DNA of 64,000 bases from Zhengella sp020637775 (GTDB taxonomy: Bacteria > Pseudomonadota > Alphaproteobacteria > Rhizobiales > Rhizobiaceae). The notes beneath the pieces were generated by a model. The model was not told where the DNA came from and did not search any database. It worked only from the letters and a program-made list of their open reading frames with translations. Positions 7,562-15,186 of the stretch are shown here, one piece after another; within the stretch, counting starts at the first letter, position 1, and every line of letters starts with the position of its first letter. The stretch spans positions 124,001-188,000 of the forward strand of contig NZ_JAWKWO010000002.1 of assembly GCF_041397485.1 (NCBI RefSeq), read 5' to 3'. The position numbers and the translations under genes were made by a program.

Positions 7562-10025
7562 CCTGCCCACGCTTCCCGTATGTGAGGTGCTGCCGGCGCT
7601 TGACCGGGCCCTCGATGATGGCCGAAGTTGCGTGCTGGTCGCACCCCCCGGTGCGGGCAAGACCACGCTTGTGCCGCTGCACCTGCTCGGGGCCGATTGG
7701 GCAAGGCGGGGCCGCCTCGTGCTTCTGGAACCGCGTCGGCTTGCTGCCCGCGCCGCCGCCCGCCGCATGGCCGCGCTTCTGGGGGAGGAGGTGGGCGGGA
7801 CAGTGGGCTATGCCATGCGCATGGACAGCCGCCAGTCGGATCGCACGCGCATCCTCGTTGTCACCGAGGGCGTCTTTGCCCGCATGGCGCTGGACGACCC
7901 GGAACTGACGGGCATAGCAGCCGTGCTGTTCGACGAATTCCACGAGCGCTCGCTGGATGGTGATTTCGGCCTGGCGCTGGCGCTCGATATTGCCGCCGGC
8001 CTGCGCGATGACCTGCGCCTGGTCGTCATGTCGGCCACACTGGACGGCGCGCGTGTCGCCGCGCTTCTGGAGGGTGCGCCGGTGATCGAAAGCCGTGGGC
8101 GCGCCTTTCCTGTCGAAATCCGCCATCAGCCGCGCGAAACCGGCCAGCCGGTCGAAGATGCCATGGCAGGTGCGATCCGTCGCGCGGCAGGCAGCGAAAC
8201 AGGCAGTGTGCTCGCCTTCCTGCCCGGTCAGCGTGAAATCATGCGCACGGCCGAACGGCTCGAGGGCGCGGTTCCCGCCAATACCGATATCGTGCCGCTT
8301 TTCGGCGCCATGGATGGCAAGGCGCAGGACATGGCGATCCGCCCCGCGCCGCAGGGCCGCCGCAAGATCGTGCTCGCCACGTCCATCGCCGAGACATCGA
8401 TCACCATTGACGGTGTGCGCATCGTCATCGACTCCGGCCTGTCGCGGCAACCGGTCTTCGAACCGGCCACGGGCATCACCCGGCTGGAAACGGTCAAGGT
8501 CTCGCGCGCCGCCGCGGATCAGCGTGCCGGCCGTGCCGGGAGGACGGAGCCGGGCATCGCGATCCGCCTCTGGCACGAGGGCCAGACGGGCGCGCTGGCC
8601 GCCTTCGACCCGCCGGAAATCCTTGCCGCAGACCTGACCGGCCTGATGCTCGATTGCGCCGCCTTCGGCGTGACCGATCCCGCAAGCCTTGCATTTCTCG
8701 ACGCGCCTCCGGCCGCCGCGCTTGCCGAGGCAAGGCGGCTGCTGGTCGAACTCGACGCGCTCGATTCCGCCGGTCGATTGACTGAAACCGGAAAGGCCAT
8801 GCGCATGCTCGCCCTGCCTGTGCGGCTTGCGCATATGGTGGCCAGGGCTGCCGCCGCAGGCGCGGGCGAACAGGCCGCCCGGCTTGCGGTGCTTTTGACC
8901 GAGCGCGGCCTTGGCGGTACCACGGCCGATCTGGACAGGCGGCTGGAAGTGTTTGGCCGCGACCGGTCCGCGCGTGCCGGTGCGGCGGCGAAACTGGCTT
9001 CGTCCATCGCGCGCCAGGCGGCGGCAGGTGCCGCAGGTTCCGGTGTGAAGCAGACAGGCCGCCCGGGCGCGGGCGAGCTTCTGCTCCAAGCCTGGCCGGA
9101 CCGGGTGGCCAGGACGCGCGGTGCGCGCGGCCATTTCCTCCTGGCCAATGGACGGGGCGGCCGTCTGGAGGAAACCGATCCACTGGCCGGAGAGCCGTTT
9201 CTTGTCGTCGCGGACATGACGGGAACCGCGCAGAATGCCCGCATCCTGGCCGCCGCCACCGTCTCCGAAGCCGCGATCCGATCCGTGCTGGGTCACAGGA
9301 TCACGCGACAAACCGGCGCCGCCTTCGATCCGGCGACCGGGACCGTGCGCGCCCGCGCCGTCGAGGCGCTGGGCGCCATCACCCTGTCGCAAAAGCCGCT
9401 GGCCGCGCCCACCGGCGAGGAAGCCGCGCAAGCCCTGCTCGCCGCGATCCGCGACAACGGGCCCGGTATCCTGCCATGGCCGAAGGAGGCGCTTGCCTTG
9501 CGCGCCCGCCTGGACTGGCTGCATCGCGGGCTGGGCGACCCATGGCCGGCGGTGGATGACGATACCCTTCGTGACACCCTGGAGGAGTGGCTCGCACCCT
9601 TCATCCAGAACACGGCCTCGCTGGCGGCGCTGAAGCCGCATCTGCACGCCGCGCTTCTGGCCCGGATCCCCCATGACCTTCAGCGTCAGCTCGACCGGAT
9701 GGCGCCGACCCATTTCGATGCACCCTCCGGAAACCGCGTCCCTGTCCGTTACGAGGCGGAAGGCCCGGTCCTGTCCATCCGTGTGCAGGAACTCTACGGG
9801 CTGAAGGCCCATCCCGCCATGGCGGGCGGCACAGTGCCGCTGCGGCTTGAATTGCTATCGCCGGCCCACCGCCCGATCCAGACGACCCAGGACCTGCCCG
9901 GCTTCTGGGCCGGATCGTGGAAGGATGTGCGCGCGCAGATGCGCGGCCGCTATCCCAAGCACCTCTGGCCGGAAGATCCCGCCAATGCGCAGGCCACCAG
10001 CAGGGCCAAGCCGCGGGGGACCTGA
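7554..10025 (+). CDS. hrpB: ATP-dependent RNA helicase HrpB (DEAH-type)
   Basis: 823 residues, the normal HrpB length. The P-loop APPGAGKTT is near residue 32, and the DEAH box appears as DEFHERS (near 126). The SAT motif MSATLDG (near 160) and motif VI QRAGRAGRTEPG (near 323) are also present, with the HrpB-specific C-terminal domain at the end. HrpB homologues are DEAH-family helicases of still unclear cellular role in most bacteria. The ATG at 7554 lies inside ynjD. In this order of bacteria hrpB commonly sits directly before the actSR/regBA genes, as it does here. Confidence 0.95.
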   Translation: MADLPTLPVCEVLPALDRALDDGRSCVLVAPPGAGKTTLVPLHLLGADWARRGRLVLLEPRRLAARAAARRMAALLGEEVGGTVGYAMRMDSRQSDRTRILVVTEGVFARMALDDPELTGIAAVLFDEFHERSLDGDFGLALALDIAAGLRDDLRLVVMSATLDGARVAALLEGAPVIESRGRAFPVEIRHQPRETGQPVEDAMAGAIRRAAGSETGSVLAFLPGQREIMRTAERLEGAVPANTDIVPLFGAMDGKAQDMAIRPAPQGRRKIVLATSIAETSITIDGVRIVIDSGLSRQPVFEPATGITRLETVKVSRAAADQRAGRAGRTEPGIAIRLWHEGQTGALAAFDPPEILAADLTGLMLDCAAFGVTDPASLAFLDAPPAAALAEARRLLVELDALDSAGRLTETGKAMRMLALPVRLAHMVARAAAAGAGEQAARLAVLLTERGLGGTTADLDRRLEVFGRDRSARAGAAAKLASSIARQAAAGAAGSGVKQTGRPGAGELLLQAWPDRVARTRGARGHFLLANGRGGRLEETDPLAGEPFLVVADMTGTAQNARILAAATVSEAAIRSVLGHRITRQTGAAFDPATGTVRARAVEALGAITLSQKPLAAPTGEEAAQALLAAIRDNGPGILPWPKEALALRARLDWLHRGLGDPWPAVDDDTLRDTLEEWLAPFIQNTASLAALKPHLHAALLARIPHDLQRQLDRMAPTHFDAPSGNRVPVRYEAEGPVLSIRVQELYGLKAHPAMAGGTVPLRLELLSPAHRPIQTTQDLPGFWAGSWKDVRAQMRGRYPKHLWPEDPANAQATSRAKPRGT

Positions 10026-10075
10026 CAACCGTTGACGGGCTTGGCGGGCGAGGCGGTCCGGGGCATATAGGAAAA

Positions 10076-11410
10076 ATGGAAGATGTCACCGCCCACGATC
10101 CAGTTACCGCCCGCCGCCTGCGGCTGAACACGCTGATCCGGCTGCGCTGGCTTGCCGTTGCGGGCCAGACCGTTGCCGTCATGGTTGTCCATTTCTGGCT
10201 GGGCTTCCCCTTTCCCATCCTGCTCTGTTTCGCGCTGATTGCCTGTTCGGCCTGGCTGAACATCTTTCTGGCGATCCGCTTTCCGCCTACCTACCGCCTC
10301 TCGGAGGCGGCGTCGCTGGGTGTTCTTGCCTTCGATGCCCTGCAACTGGCCGGCCTCCTCTACATGACCGGCGGCATGACCAATCCCTTCTCCATGCTGC
10401 TCATGGTGCCGGTCATCATCTCGGCCGCCTCGCTGCCCGTCCGTCACACGCTCATCCTTGGCCTTCTGGTTCTCGTTTCGGCCAGCCTGCTCGTTTTCCT
10501 GCACCTGCCTCTGCCATGGTCCGGTGGCCGCGATCTGCCGTTGCCCTTCCTCTATGTCGCGGGCATGTGGATGGCGCTGGTCTCCAGCCTTGCCTTCACG
10601 GGAATCTACGCATTTCGTGTCGCCGACGAGGCGCGAACGCTGGCCACGGCGCTGGCCTCGGCGGAACTCGTGCTGCAGCGTGAGCAGCATCTTTCGGCGC
10701 TGGATGGTCTGGCCGCAGCCGCTGCCCATGAACTGGGTACGCCGCTGGCGACGATCGCGCTTGTCTCGCGCGAAATGGAGCGCGACCTGCCGGAGGATTC
10801 GCCGCTGCGCGAGGATGTCAGCCTGTTGCGTTCGCAATCGCAGCGTTGCCGCGATATCCTGCGCCGCCTGACAACCCTGTCCAGCGAAGGCGAGATGCAT
10901 ATCGGGCGTCTGCCCTTGTCCTCCCTGGTTGACGAAGTGGCGGCCCCGCATCGCGCCTTCGATATCGAAATCTGCTTGCAACCGCAGCCCGGCGATGGTC
11001 CGGAGCCGGTTCTCAAGCGTAATCCGGGCATGATGTACGGTCTCGGCAACCTTCTCGAAAACGCTGTTGATTTCGCATCCTCCGCCGTCGTTGTGGAATG
11101 GGGCTGGACCGCCGAGCGGCTCTGGATAGCGATCACCGATGACGGCCGCGGCTATTCGCCTGAAATCCTGGCGCGCATCGGCGAGCCCTACACCACGTCC
11201 CGCGCCGGCAGCGAACAATCCTCCGGAGGCGGACTTGGCCTCGGGCTTTTCATCGCCAAGACCCTGCTGGAGCGCTCCGGCGCGGCGATAAGCTTCAGCA
11301 ACGCCTATCAGGACCGCCTGGGCGCGCGTGTCCGGGCCGAATGGCGCCGCGAATCGGTGGAGGCGCCGATTGATCTGGCGCAAGGGCAGGACTTGCTAAA
11401 TCCTGCATAA
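10076..11410 (+). CDS. actS: Redox-sensing histidine kinase ActS/RegB/PrrB
   Basis: 444 residues: six hydrophobic segments (about residues 27-180), then a HisKA domain with phospho-acceptor H218 in AAAHELGTPL, and a HATPase domain with N-box LLENAVDFA and G-box GGGLGLGLF. The quinone-site heptad GGMTNPF is at 99-105. C258 lies exactly 40 residues after H218, the spacing of the redox-active H225/C265 pair of Rhodobacter RegB. The kinase should phosphorylate ActR when the quinone pool is reduced. The start is ATG with AGGA just upstream. A possible -35/-10 (TTGGCG at 10041, CATATA at 10064) would place transcription start very near the ATG. Confidence 0.94.
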   Translation: MEDVTAHDPVTARRLRLNTLIRLRWLAVAGQTVAVMVVHFWLGFPFPILLCFALIACSAWLNIFLAIRFPPTYRLSEAASLGVLAFDALQLAGLLYMTGGMTNPFSMLLMVPVIISAASLPVRHTLILGLLVLVSASLLVFLHLPLPWSGGRDLPLPFLYVAGMWMALVSSLAFTGIYAFRVADEARTLATALASAELVLQREQHLSALDGLAAAAAHELGTPLATIALVSREMERDLPEDSPLREDVSLLRSQSQRCRDILRRLTTLSSEGEMHIGRLPLSSLVDEVAAPHRAFDIEICLQPQPGDGPEPVLKRNPGMMYGLGNLLENAVDFASSAVVVEWGWTAERLWIAITDDGRGYSPEILARIGEPYTTSRAGSEQSSGGGLGLGLFIAKTLLERSGAAISFSNAYQDRLGARVRAEWRRESVEAPIDLAQGQDLLNPA

Positions 11411-11474
11411 GACTTGCATCTTAAGAAGCCGCGGCAGTTTGGCGCGCGACACAGAAACGCAAAGGGGGTCCGGC

Positions 11475-12038
11475 ATGAATGATCAGGAAGACCTGGGGGA
11501 TCCGGTGTCGGTGAACGGGGCGAAACTTCTGATCGTGGAGGACGACAAGCCGTTCCAGACGCGCATGGTGCGCGCCATGGAAAGCCGGGGCTTCGAGGTT
11601 CAGGCCGCCGATTCGGTGGCCGAGGCCCTTGCCCACGTCGAATCCGGCGCGCCGGACTATGCTGTTGTCGACATGCGCCTGGGCGACGGCAACGGCCTCG
11701 ACGTGGTGGAGGCCATCCGCAAGGTCCAGCCGGAATCGCGTGTCATCGTTCTCACGGGCTATGGCAACATCGCCACCGCCGTCACCGCCGTCAAGCTTGG
11801 CGCCATCGATTACCTGGCCAAGCCCGCCGATGCCGACGAGATATTCGCCGCCCTTGTTCGTGATCCTGAAGGCAAGGCCGAAGTGCCCGAAAACCCGATG
11901 TCGGCTGACCGCGTGCGCTGGGAACATATCCAGCGCGTTTACGAGGCTTGCGACCGCAATGTTTCGGAAACCGCGCGGCGGCTCAACATGCACCGCCGCA
12001 CCCTGCAGCGCATTCTGGCCAAGCGTGCACCGCGCTGA
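11475..12038 (+). CDS. actR: Response regulator ActR/RegA/PrrA
   Basis: 187 residues: a receiver domain (residues ~16-125) with acidic pocket VEDD, phospho-acceptor D66 in VVDMRLGDG and K116 in AKPAD, then a linker and a Fis-type helix-turn-helix (~155-185, NVSETARRLNMHRRTLQRIL). The very conserved DNA-binding helix is that of the RegA/ActR/PrrA family. This family controls respiration, carbon and nitrogen fixation, and acid tolerance genes under low oxygen. The ATG at 11475 has an AAAGGGGG ribosome site; a longer in-frame upstream start is rejected. Its gene is 64 bp after actS on the same strand and convergent with mmcB. Confidence 0.95.
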   Translation: MNDQEDLGDPVSVNGAKLLIVEDDKPFQTRMVRAMESRGFEVQAADSVAEALAHVESGAPDYAVVDMRLGDGNGLDVVEAIRKVQPESRVIVLTGYGNIATAVTAVKLGAIDYLAKPADADEIFAALVRDPEGKAEVPENPMSADRVRWEHIQRVYEACDRNVSETARRLNMHRRTLQRILAKRAPR

Positions 12039-12041
12039 TTC

Positions 12042-12545
12042 CTATGCCGTCTCGTCGCTGCCCGTGTCGATGGCCACGCCGGCCCATTCGGCAGCAAGCA
12101 GGCGCTGCGCCCCAATCCGCGCGAAACGCGCTGTCAGGGCCTTTCGCCGGGCAGGCGCCAGGCGGTGTTCCGGCGCATCGCGCATCATCTCCGCGCCATA
12201 ACCGTCGGAGAGGATGAAGCCGGCATCGCCCGGAAAGATGTCGGCCGGCACGTCGGGATGGGTCGCGAAAAAGAAGCGGTCGCACCAGTCGCGATAGCCG
12301 GGCCACTTGCGGTCGGTCCTGAAGTCGTCCACCGAAGACTTGATTTCCACGATCCAGAAATCGCCCTTGGGCGTCATGACAAGCAGGTCGGCGCGCCTGC
12401 CCGTCGCCAGCGTGACCTCGGGCAGCATCACCGCCTGCATCTCGTGCAAGAGCCGCTGCACGCCGCGCCGCACCATCATCGCGCGCGCCGATTGCCGGCC
12501 ATCGGCAAGCGGATTGGAAACAGGGGTTGCAAGCAAGGCCATCAC
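12042..12545 (-). CDS. mmcB: MmcB-family DNA repair protein (PD-(D/E)XK-like)
   Basis: 167 residues. It shows the MmcB pattern of a conserved aspartate in GRRADLLVM followed by WIVEIKSSVDDFRTD, an E-x-K pair of the PD-(D/E)XK nuclease fold, and then KWPGYRDWCDRFFFA. MmcB was first linked to mitomycin C resistance in Caulobacter and is nearly confined to Alphaproteobacteria; its biochemical reaction is not established. The gene ends 3 bp from the convergent actR. I see no LexA-type box upstream. Start chosen as the first of several close ATGs; a start a few codons downstream is possible. Confidence 0.85.
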   Translation of the reverse strand: MMALLATPVSNPLADGRQSARAMMVRRGVQRLLHEMQAVMLPEVTLATGRRADLLVMTPKGDFWIVEIKSSVDDFRTDRKWPGYRDWCDRFFFATHPDVPADIFPGDAGFILSDGYGAEMMRDAPEHRLAPARRKALTARFARIGAQRLLAAEWAGVAIDTGSDETA

Positions 12546-12593
12546 CGGAACATGCCATGAACAGACCGGCTTGAAAAGCCCGCCGGGGCCACG

Positions 12594-12992
12594 TCAGTCC
12601 CGGTGTTCCGCACCCGCAAGGCCTTCCAGGATCGGGCAATCCGGCCGCTCATCCCCGTGGCAGGCATGGATCAGCCGGTTCAGCGTGGCTTTCATCGCTT
12701 CCAGGGCCGCGATCTTGTCCTCGATCGCGTGGACGTGGTTGACGGCGATCTGGCGGACATCCTGGCTGGCCCGGCTCTTGTTGGCATAGAGTTCCATCAA
12801 CTGGCGGCATTCATCGATGGAAAAGCCCAATTCGCGGGCTGCGCGCACGAAATTCAGGAAGTGAACATCCTCTAGGGAATAATCCCTGTAGCCGTTGGCC
12901 GACCGGGTTGGCGCGATCAGGCCGATCTCCTCGTAATAGCGGATTGTCTTGGCCGGCAGGCCGGACTGCCTTGAAGCTGCACCGATATTCAT
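12594..12992 (-). CDS. cueR: Copper-responsive MerR-family regulator (CueR/HmrR)
   Basis: 132 residues: an N-terminal MerR helix-turn-helix (MNIGAASRQSGLPAKTIRYYEEIGL), a long dimerisation helix (~75-115) and a C-terminal metal loop C-H-G-D-E-R-P-D-C. The two cysteines are spaced as in the Cu(I) sites of CueR/HmrR. It should sense cytoplasmic Cu(I), or Ag(I)/Au(I), and twist a 19-bp-spaced promoter of efflux genes. No copper ATPase, CopZ chaperone or multicopper oxidase lies in the window, so its targets are elsewhere or outside the edges. It is divergent from the L,D-transpeptidase across 211 bp. Confidence 0.93.
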   Translation of the reverse strand: MNIGAASRQSGLPAKTIRYYEEIGLIAPTRSANGYRDYSLEDVHFLNFVRAARELGFSIDECRQLMELYANKSRASQDVRQIAVNHVHAIEDKIAALEAMKATLNRLIHACHGDERPDCPILEGLAGAEHRD

Positions 12993-13203
12993 CCGTTTGC
13001 CTTTTTCTTGATCAGGACGGGAGGTTGCATTAGCAAAAAGTCACGAATCTGTGGCGGAAAAACCATGGATTCCGGCCGCCGGAGCATTTGGCTGACCCGC
13101 TGCAGCGTTAACCGCTTGGCAACCATAAATTTTGCATATTAATTCATGTGTTGAAAATGTGGCCCGATTCGGGGCCCCTGCGGAATCTGAGGGATCGGTT
13201 CAA

Positions 13204-13821
13204 ATGACGTTCAAGCCTTTCGCCATTGCCATGGCCGTGATGCTGTCCGCTGTCCTTGCGGGCTGTTCCGGGACGGCGATTCGCACCTATTCCATGTCCT
13301 ATGGCTCCGTGAAGGACGCCGGCTATCAGTTGCCGCGGATCCCGATTTCCAGGGTTCCGGGCAAGTTTCATCGCCAGCTCATTCGCTACGAGACCGATGA
13401 AAAGCCGGGCACCGTCATTGTCGATACCGGCGCCAAGTTCCTCTATCTGGTGATGGAGGACGGACGGGCCATGCGCTATGGCATCGGCGTCGGCCGCGAG
13501 GGCTTCGAATGGTCCGGCACCGCGCGCGTGGCGATGAAGCGCGAATGGCCGACCTGGACGCCGCCGTCGGAGATGATCAAGCGTGAGCCGAAGCTGGCGA
13601 AATACCGCGGCGGCATGCGGCCGGGCCTCGACAACCCGCTGGGCGCGCGCGCACTCTATCTGTTCAACAAGAATGGCGACACCGGCTATCGTCTGCATGG
13701 TTCGCCGGAATGGAATTCCATCGGCGGCAATGTCTCATCAGGCTGCATCCGCCTGATGAACCAGGACATCATCGACCTTTACGACCGGGTGAGCATCGGC
13801 GCCAAGGTCATCGTCAAGTGA
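13204..13821 (+). CDS. L,D-transpeptidase lipoprotein (YkuD domain)
   Basis: 205 residues. It begins with a lipoprotein signal peptide whose lipobox is LAGC (cysteine near residue 20), so it should be anchored to a membrane. The YkuD domain (~65-205) carries the catalytic pattern HGSPEWNS followed by SSGCIRL with the nucleophilic cysteine. Enzymes of this family make 3-3 cross-links in peptidoglycan or attach proteins to it. The ATG at 13204 is preferred over an upstream in-frame start because the signal peptide begins here. A strong bidirectional terminator follows about 20 bp after the stop. Confidence 0.92.
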   Translation: MTFKPFAIAMAVMLSAVLAGCSGTAIRTYSMSYGSVKDAGYQLPRIPISRVPGKFHRQLIRYETDEKPGTVIVDTGAKFLYLVMEDGRAMRYGIGVGREGFEWSGTARVAMKREWPTWTPPSEMIKREPKLAKYRGGMRPGLDNPLGARALYLFNKNGDTGYRLHGSPEWNSIGGNVSSGCIRLMNQDIIDLYDRVSIGAKVIVK

Positions 13822-13841
13822 TCCAGCCGCAAGGCTGAACG

Positions 13842-13871
13842 AAAAAAGCCGGGCATCGACCCGGCTTTTTT
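13842..13871. terminator. Bidirectional intrinsic terminator
   Basis: A perfect 12-bp stem, AAAAAAGCCGGG (13842-13853) with CCCGGCTTTTTT (13860-13871), closes a 6-nt loop. The A-run on one side and T-run on the other let it stop transcription from both the L,D-transpeptidase (plus) and nfuA (minus), which converge here. Confidence 0.93.
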
Positions 13872-13897
13872 CATGGCTTGCCGGACGGGCCGCCCAA

Positions 13898-14470
13898 TCA
13901 GGCGATCTGCTCGACCTGCTCCACTTCGGGAACGAAATGGCGCAGCAGGTTCTGGATGCCATGCTTGAGCGTGGCCGTCGATGACGGGCAGCCGGCGCAG
14001 GCGCCCTTCATGTGAAGGTAGACCGTGCCGTTTTCGAAGCCGCGGAAGGTGATGTCGCCGCCGTCCTGGGCAACGGCCGGCCGAACGCGGGTATCGAGCA
14101 GTTCCTTGATCGTCACCACAAGATCCTCGTCGGCCTTGTCATAGAATTCCTCGCCGGAGGACAGGTCGGCACTTGCCGAATCCTCGGCCATGACCGGCGC
14201 GCCGGTCATGAAATGCTCCATGATCGCACCCAGAATGGCCGGCTTGATGTGCTGCCAGTCGGGTGTCTCGTCCTTGGTCACGGTCACGAAATCATAGCCG
14301 AAGAAAACCCCGGTTACGCCCGGCACGCCAAAAAGGCGCGCAGCCAGGGGCGAGCGGAGCCCGGCCTCCTCGCCATCGCGGAAATCAGCGGTTCCTTCCG
14401 GCAGCACCACCTGGCCCGGCAGGAATTTCAGCGTCGCCGGGTTCGGCGTCGCTTCTGTCTGGATGAACAT
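13898..14470 (-). CDS. nfuA: NifU/NfuA-family iron-sulfur scaffold protein (FssA-type)
   Basis: 190 residues: an N-terminal Nfu_N domain (MFIQTEATPNPATLKFLPG at the start) and a C-terminal NifU domain (~105-185) with the cluster-binding motif CAGCPSS. It holds and delivers Fe-S clusters in the cytoplasm. The start is the ATG at 14470, where the Nfu_N homology begins; a longer in-frame start is rejected. About 58 bp upstream is a perfect TTTAGAAC-C-GTTCTAAA palindrome matching the Irr/ICE element of rhizobia, so iron-dependent control is likely. In rhizobial iron-regulon studies a gene of this type is called fssA. Confidence 0.93.
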   Translation of the reverse strand: MFIQTEATPNPATLKFLPGQVVLPEGTADFRDGEEAGLRSPLAARLFGVPGVTGVFFGYDFVTVTKDETPDWQHIKPAILGAIMEHFMTGAPVMAEDSASADLSSGEEFYDKADEDLVVTIKELLDTRVRPAVAQDGGDITFRGFENGTVYLHMKGACAGCPSSTATLKHGIQNLLRHFVPEVEQVEQIA

Positions 14471-14527
14471 GTCAAAACCTCCATGCGTCCTGCGGGTCAA
14501 GGTCCGCAGACCGTGTCATCGGGTTCG

Positions 14528-14544
14528 TTTAGAACCGTTCTAAA
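14528..14544. promoter_or_regulatory. Irr-type iron control element (ICE) upstream of nfuA
   Basis: TTTAGAACCGTTCTAAA is a perfect 8-bp inverted repeat around one central base. It matches the published ICE consensus of the rhizobial iron regulator Irr (TTTAGAA-N3-TTCTAAA) as I recall it. It lies about 58 bp upstream of the nfuA start, in an AT-rich patch unusual for this window, where a promoter is expected. Whether Irr acts here as repressor or activator depends on where it sits relative to the transcription start, which is not visible from sequence. Confidence 0.8.
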
Positions 14545-14578
14545 TATAAGGCGTCGCGTGACCGGCGGCAAGCCTGCA

Positions 14579-15070
14579 TCAGGCTAGGCTTTCGATGTCC
14601 TCGTCGGTCAGGCTGGCCGGCACCACGGTGACGGGAATGGGAAAGGGCGCCCCCTTTCCGGCCACGGAGGCAACCAGCGGCCCCGGACCTTCCGAAGAGG
14701 AGCCGGCAGCCAGCACCAGGATGGCGATGTCCTGGTCTTCCTCGATCAGGGCATGAATCTCGTCCGTTTTCTTGCCTTCGCGCACCACCAGTTCCGGCTC
14801 GATCCCGAGCGTGCCGCGAATGCGCTCGGCATGGGAATTGAGCGCTTCATTGGCGGCCGCCTCGCTTTCCTCGCGCATGATCTGTTCAACCCCGAGCCAA
14901 TGCTGGAAATCACCCGGTTCCATGACGAAGACGAGAACGAGGGCGCCATTGGTGTTGTGCGCCCGGCGCGCCGCATAGGCAACGGCGCGTTCGCATTCCG
15001 GTGTTCCGTCGATCACCGCAAGGAACTTCCGGCGGTGTCCCGCTTCCTGGCTCAGCCGTCTGGAGACCAT
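14579..15070 (-). CDS. Universal stress protein (UspA family)
   Basis: 163 residues with a single Usp domain: an N-terminal beta strand KFLAVIDGTPECERAVAYAARRA and a C-terminal section GPGPLVASVAGKGAPFPIPVTVVP. The C-terminal part departs from the classic ATP-binding G-x2-G-x9-G-[ST] pattern, so ATP binding is uncertain. Usp proteins support survival of starvation and stress in the cytoplasm. In Hyphomicrobiales this gene regularly sits between trpS and the NifU-type gene, as here. It is separated by 108-116 bp gaps on either side, and a hairpin lies in the gap toward trpS. Confidence 0.88.
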   Translation of the reverse strand: MVSRRLSQEAGHRRKFLAVIDGTPECERAVAYAARRAHNTNGALVLVFVMEPGDFQHWLGVEQIMREESEAAANEALNSHAERIRGTLGIEPELVVREGKKTDEIHALIEEDQDIAILVLAAGSSSEGPGPLVASVAGKGAPFPIPVTVVPASLTDEDIESLA

Positions 15071-15120
15071 GCATCACTTTCCCTGGTTGCCTCGTGCGAC
15101 CGGCACATTGCCACCGGGGA

Positions 15121-15143
15121 GGCCGGTCGGCAAGCCACCGGCC
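15121..15143 (-). other. GC-rich hairpin between trpS and uspA
   Basis: GGCCGGT (15121-15127) pairs with ACCGGCC (15137-15143) around a 9-nt loop in the trpS-uspA gap. There is no T-run on either side, so it may be a Rho-independent-like pause, an mRNA end protector, or chance pairing in GC-rich DNA. Confidence 0.3.
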
Positions 15144-15186
15144 TGCGGCGGGTTGTCCGAACTGGCTTCATGCCAGCAATGCGCGA

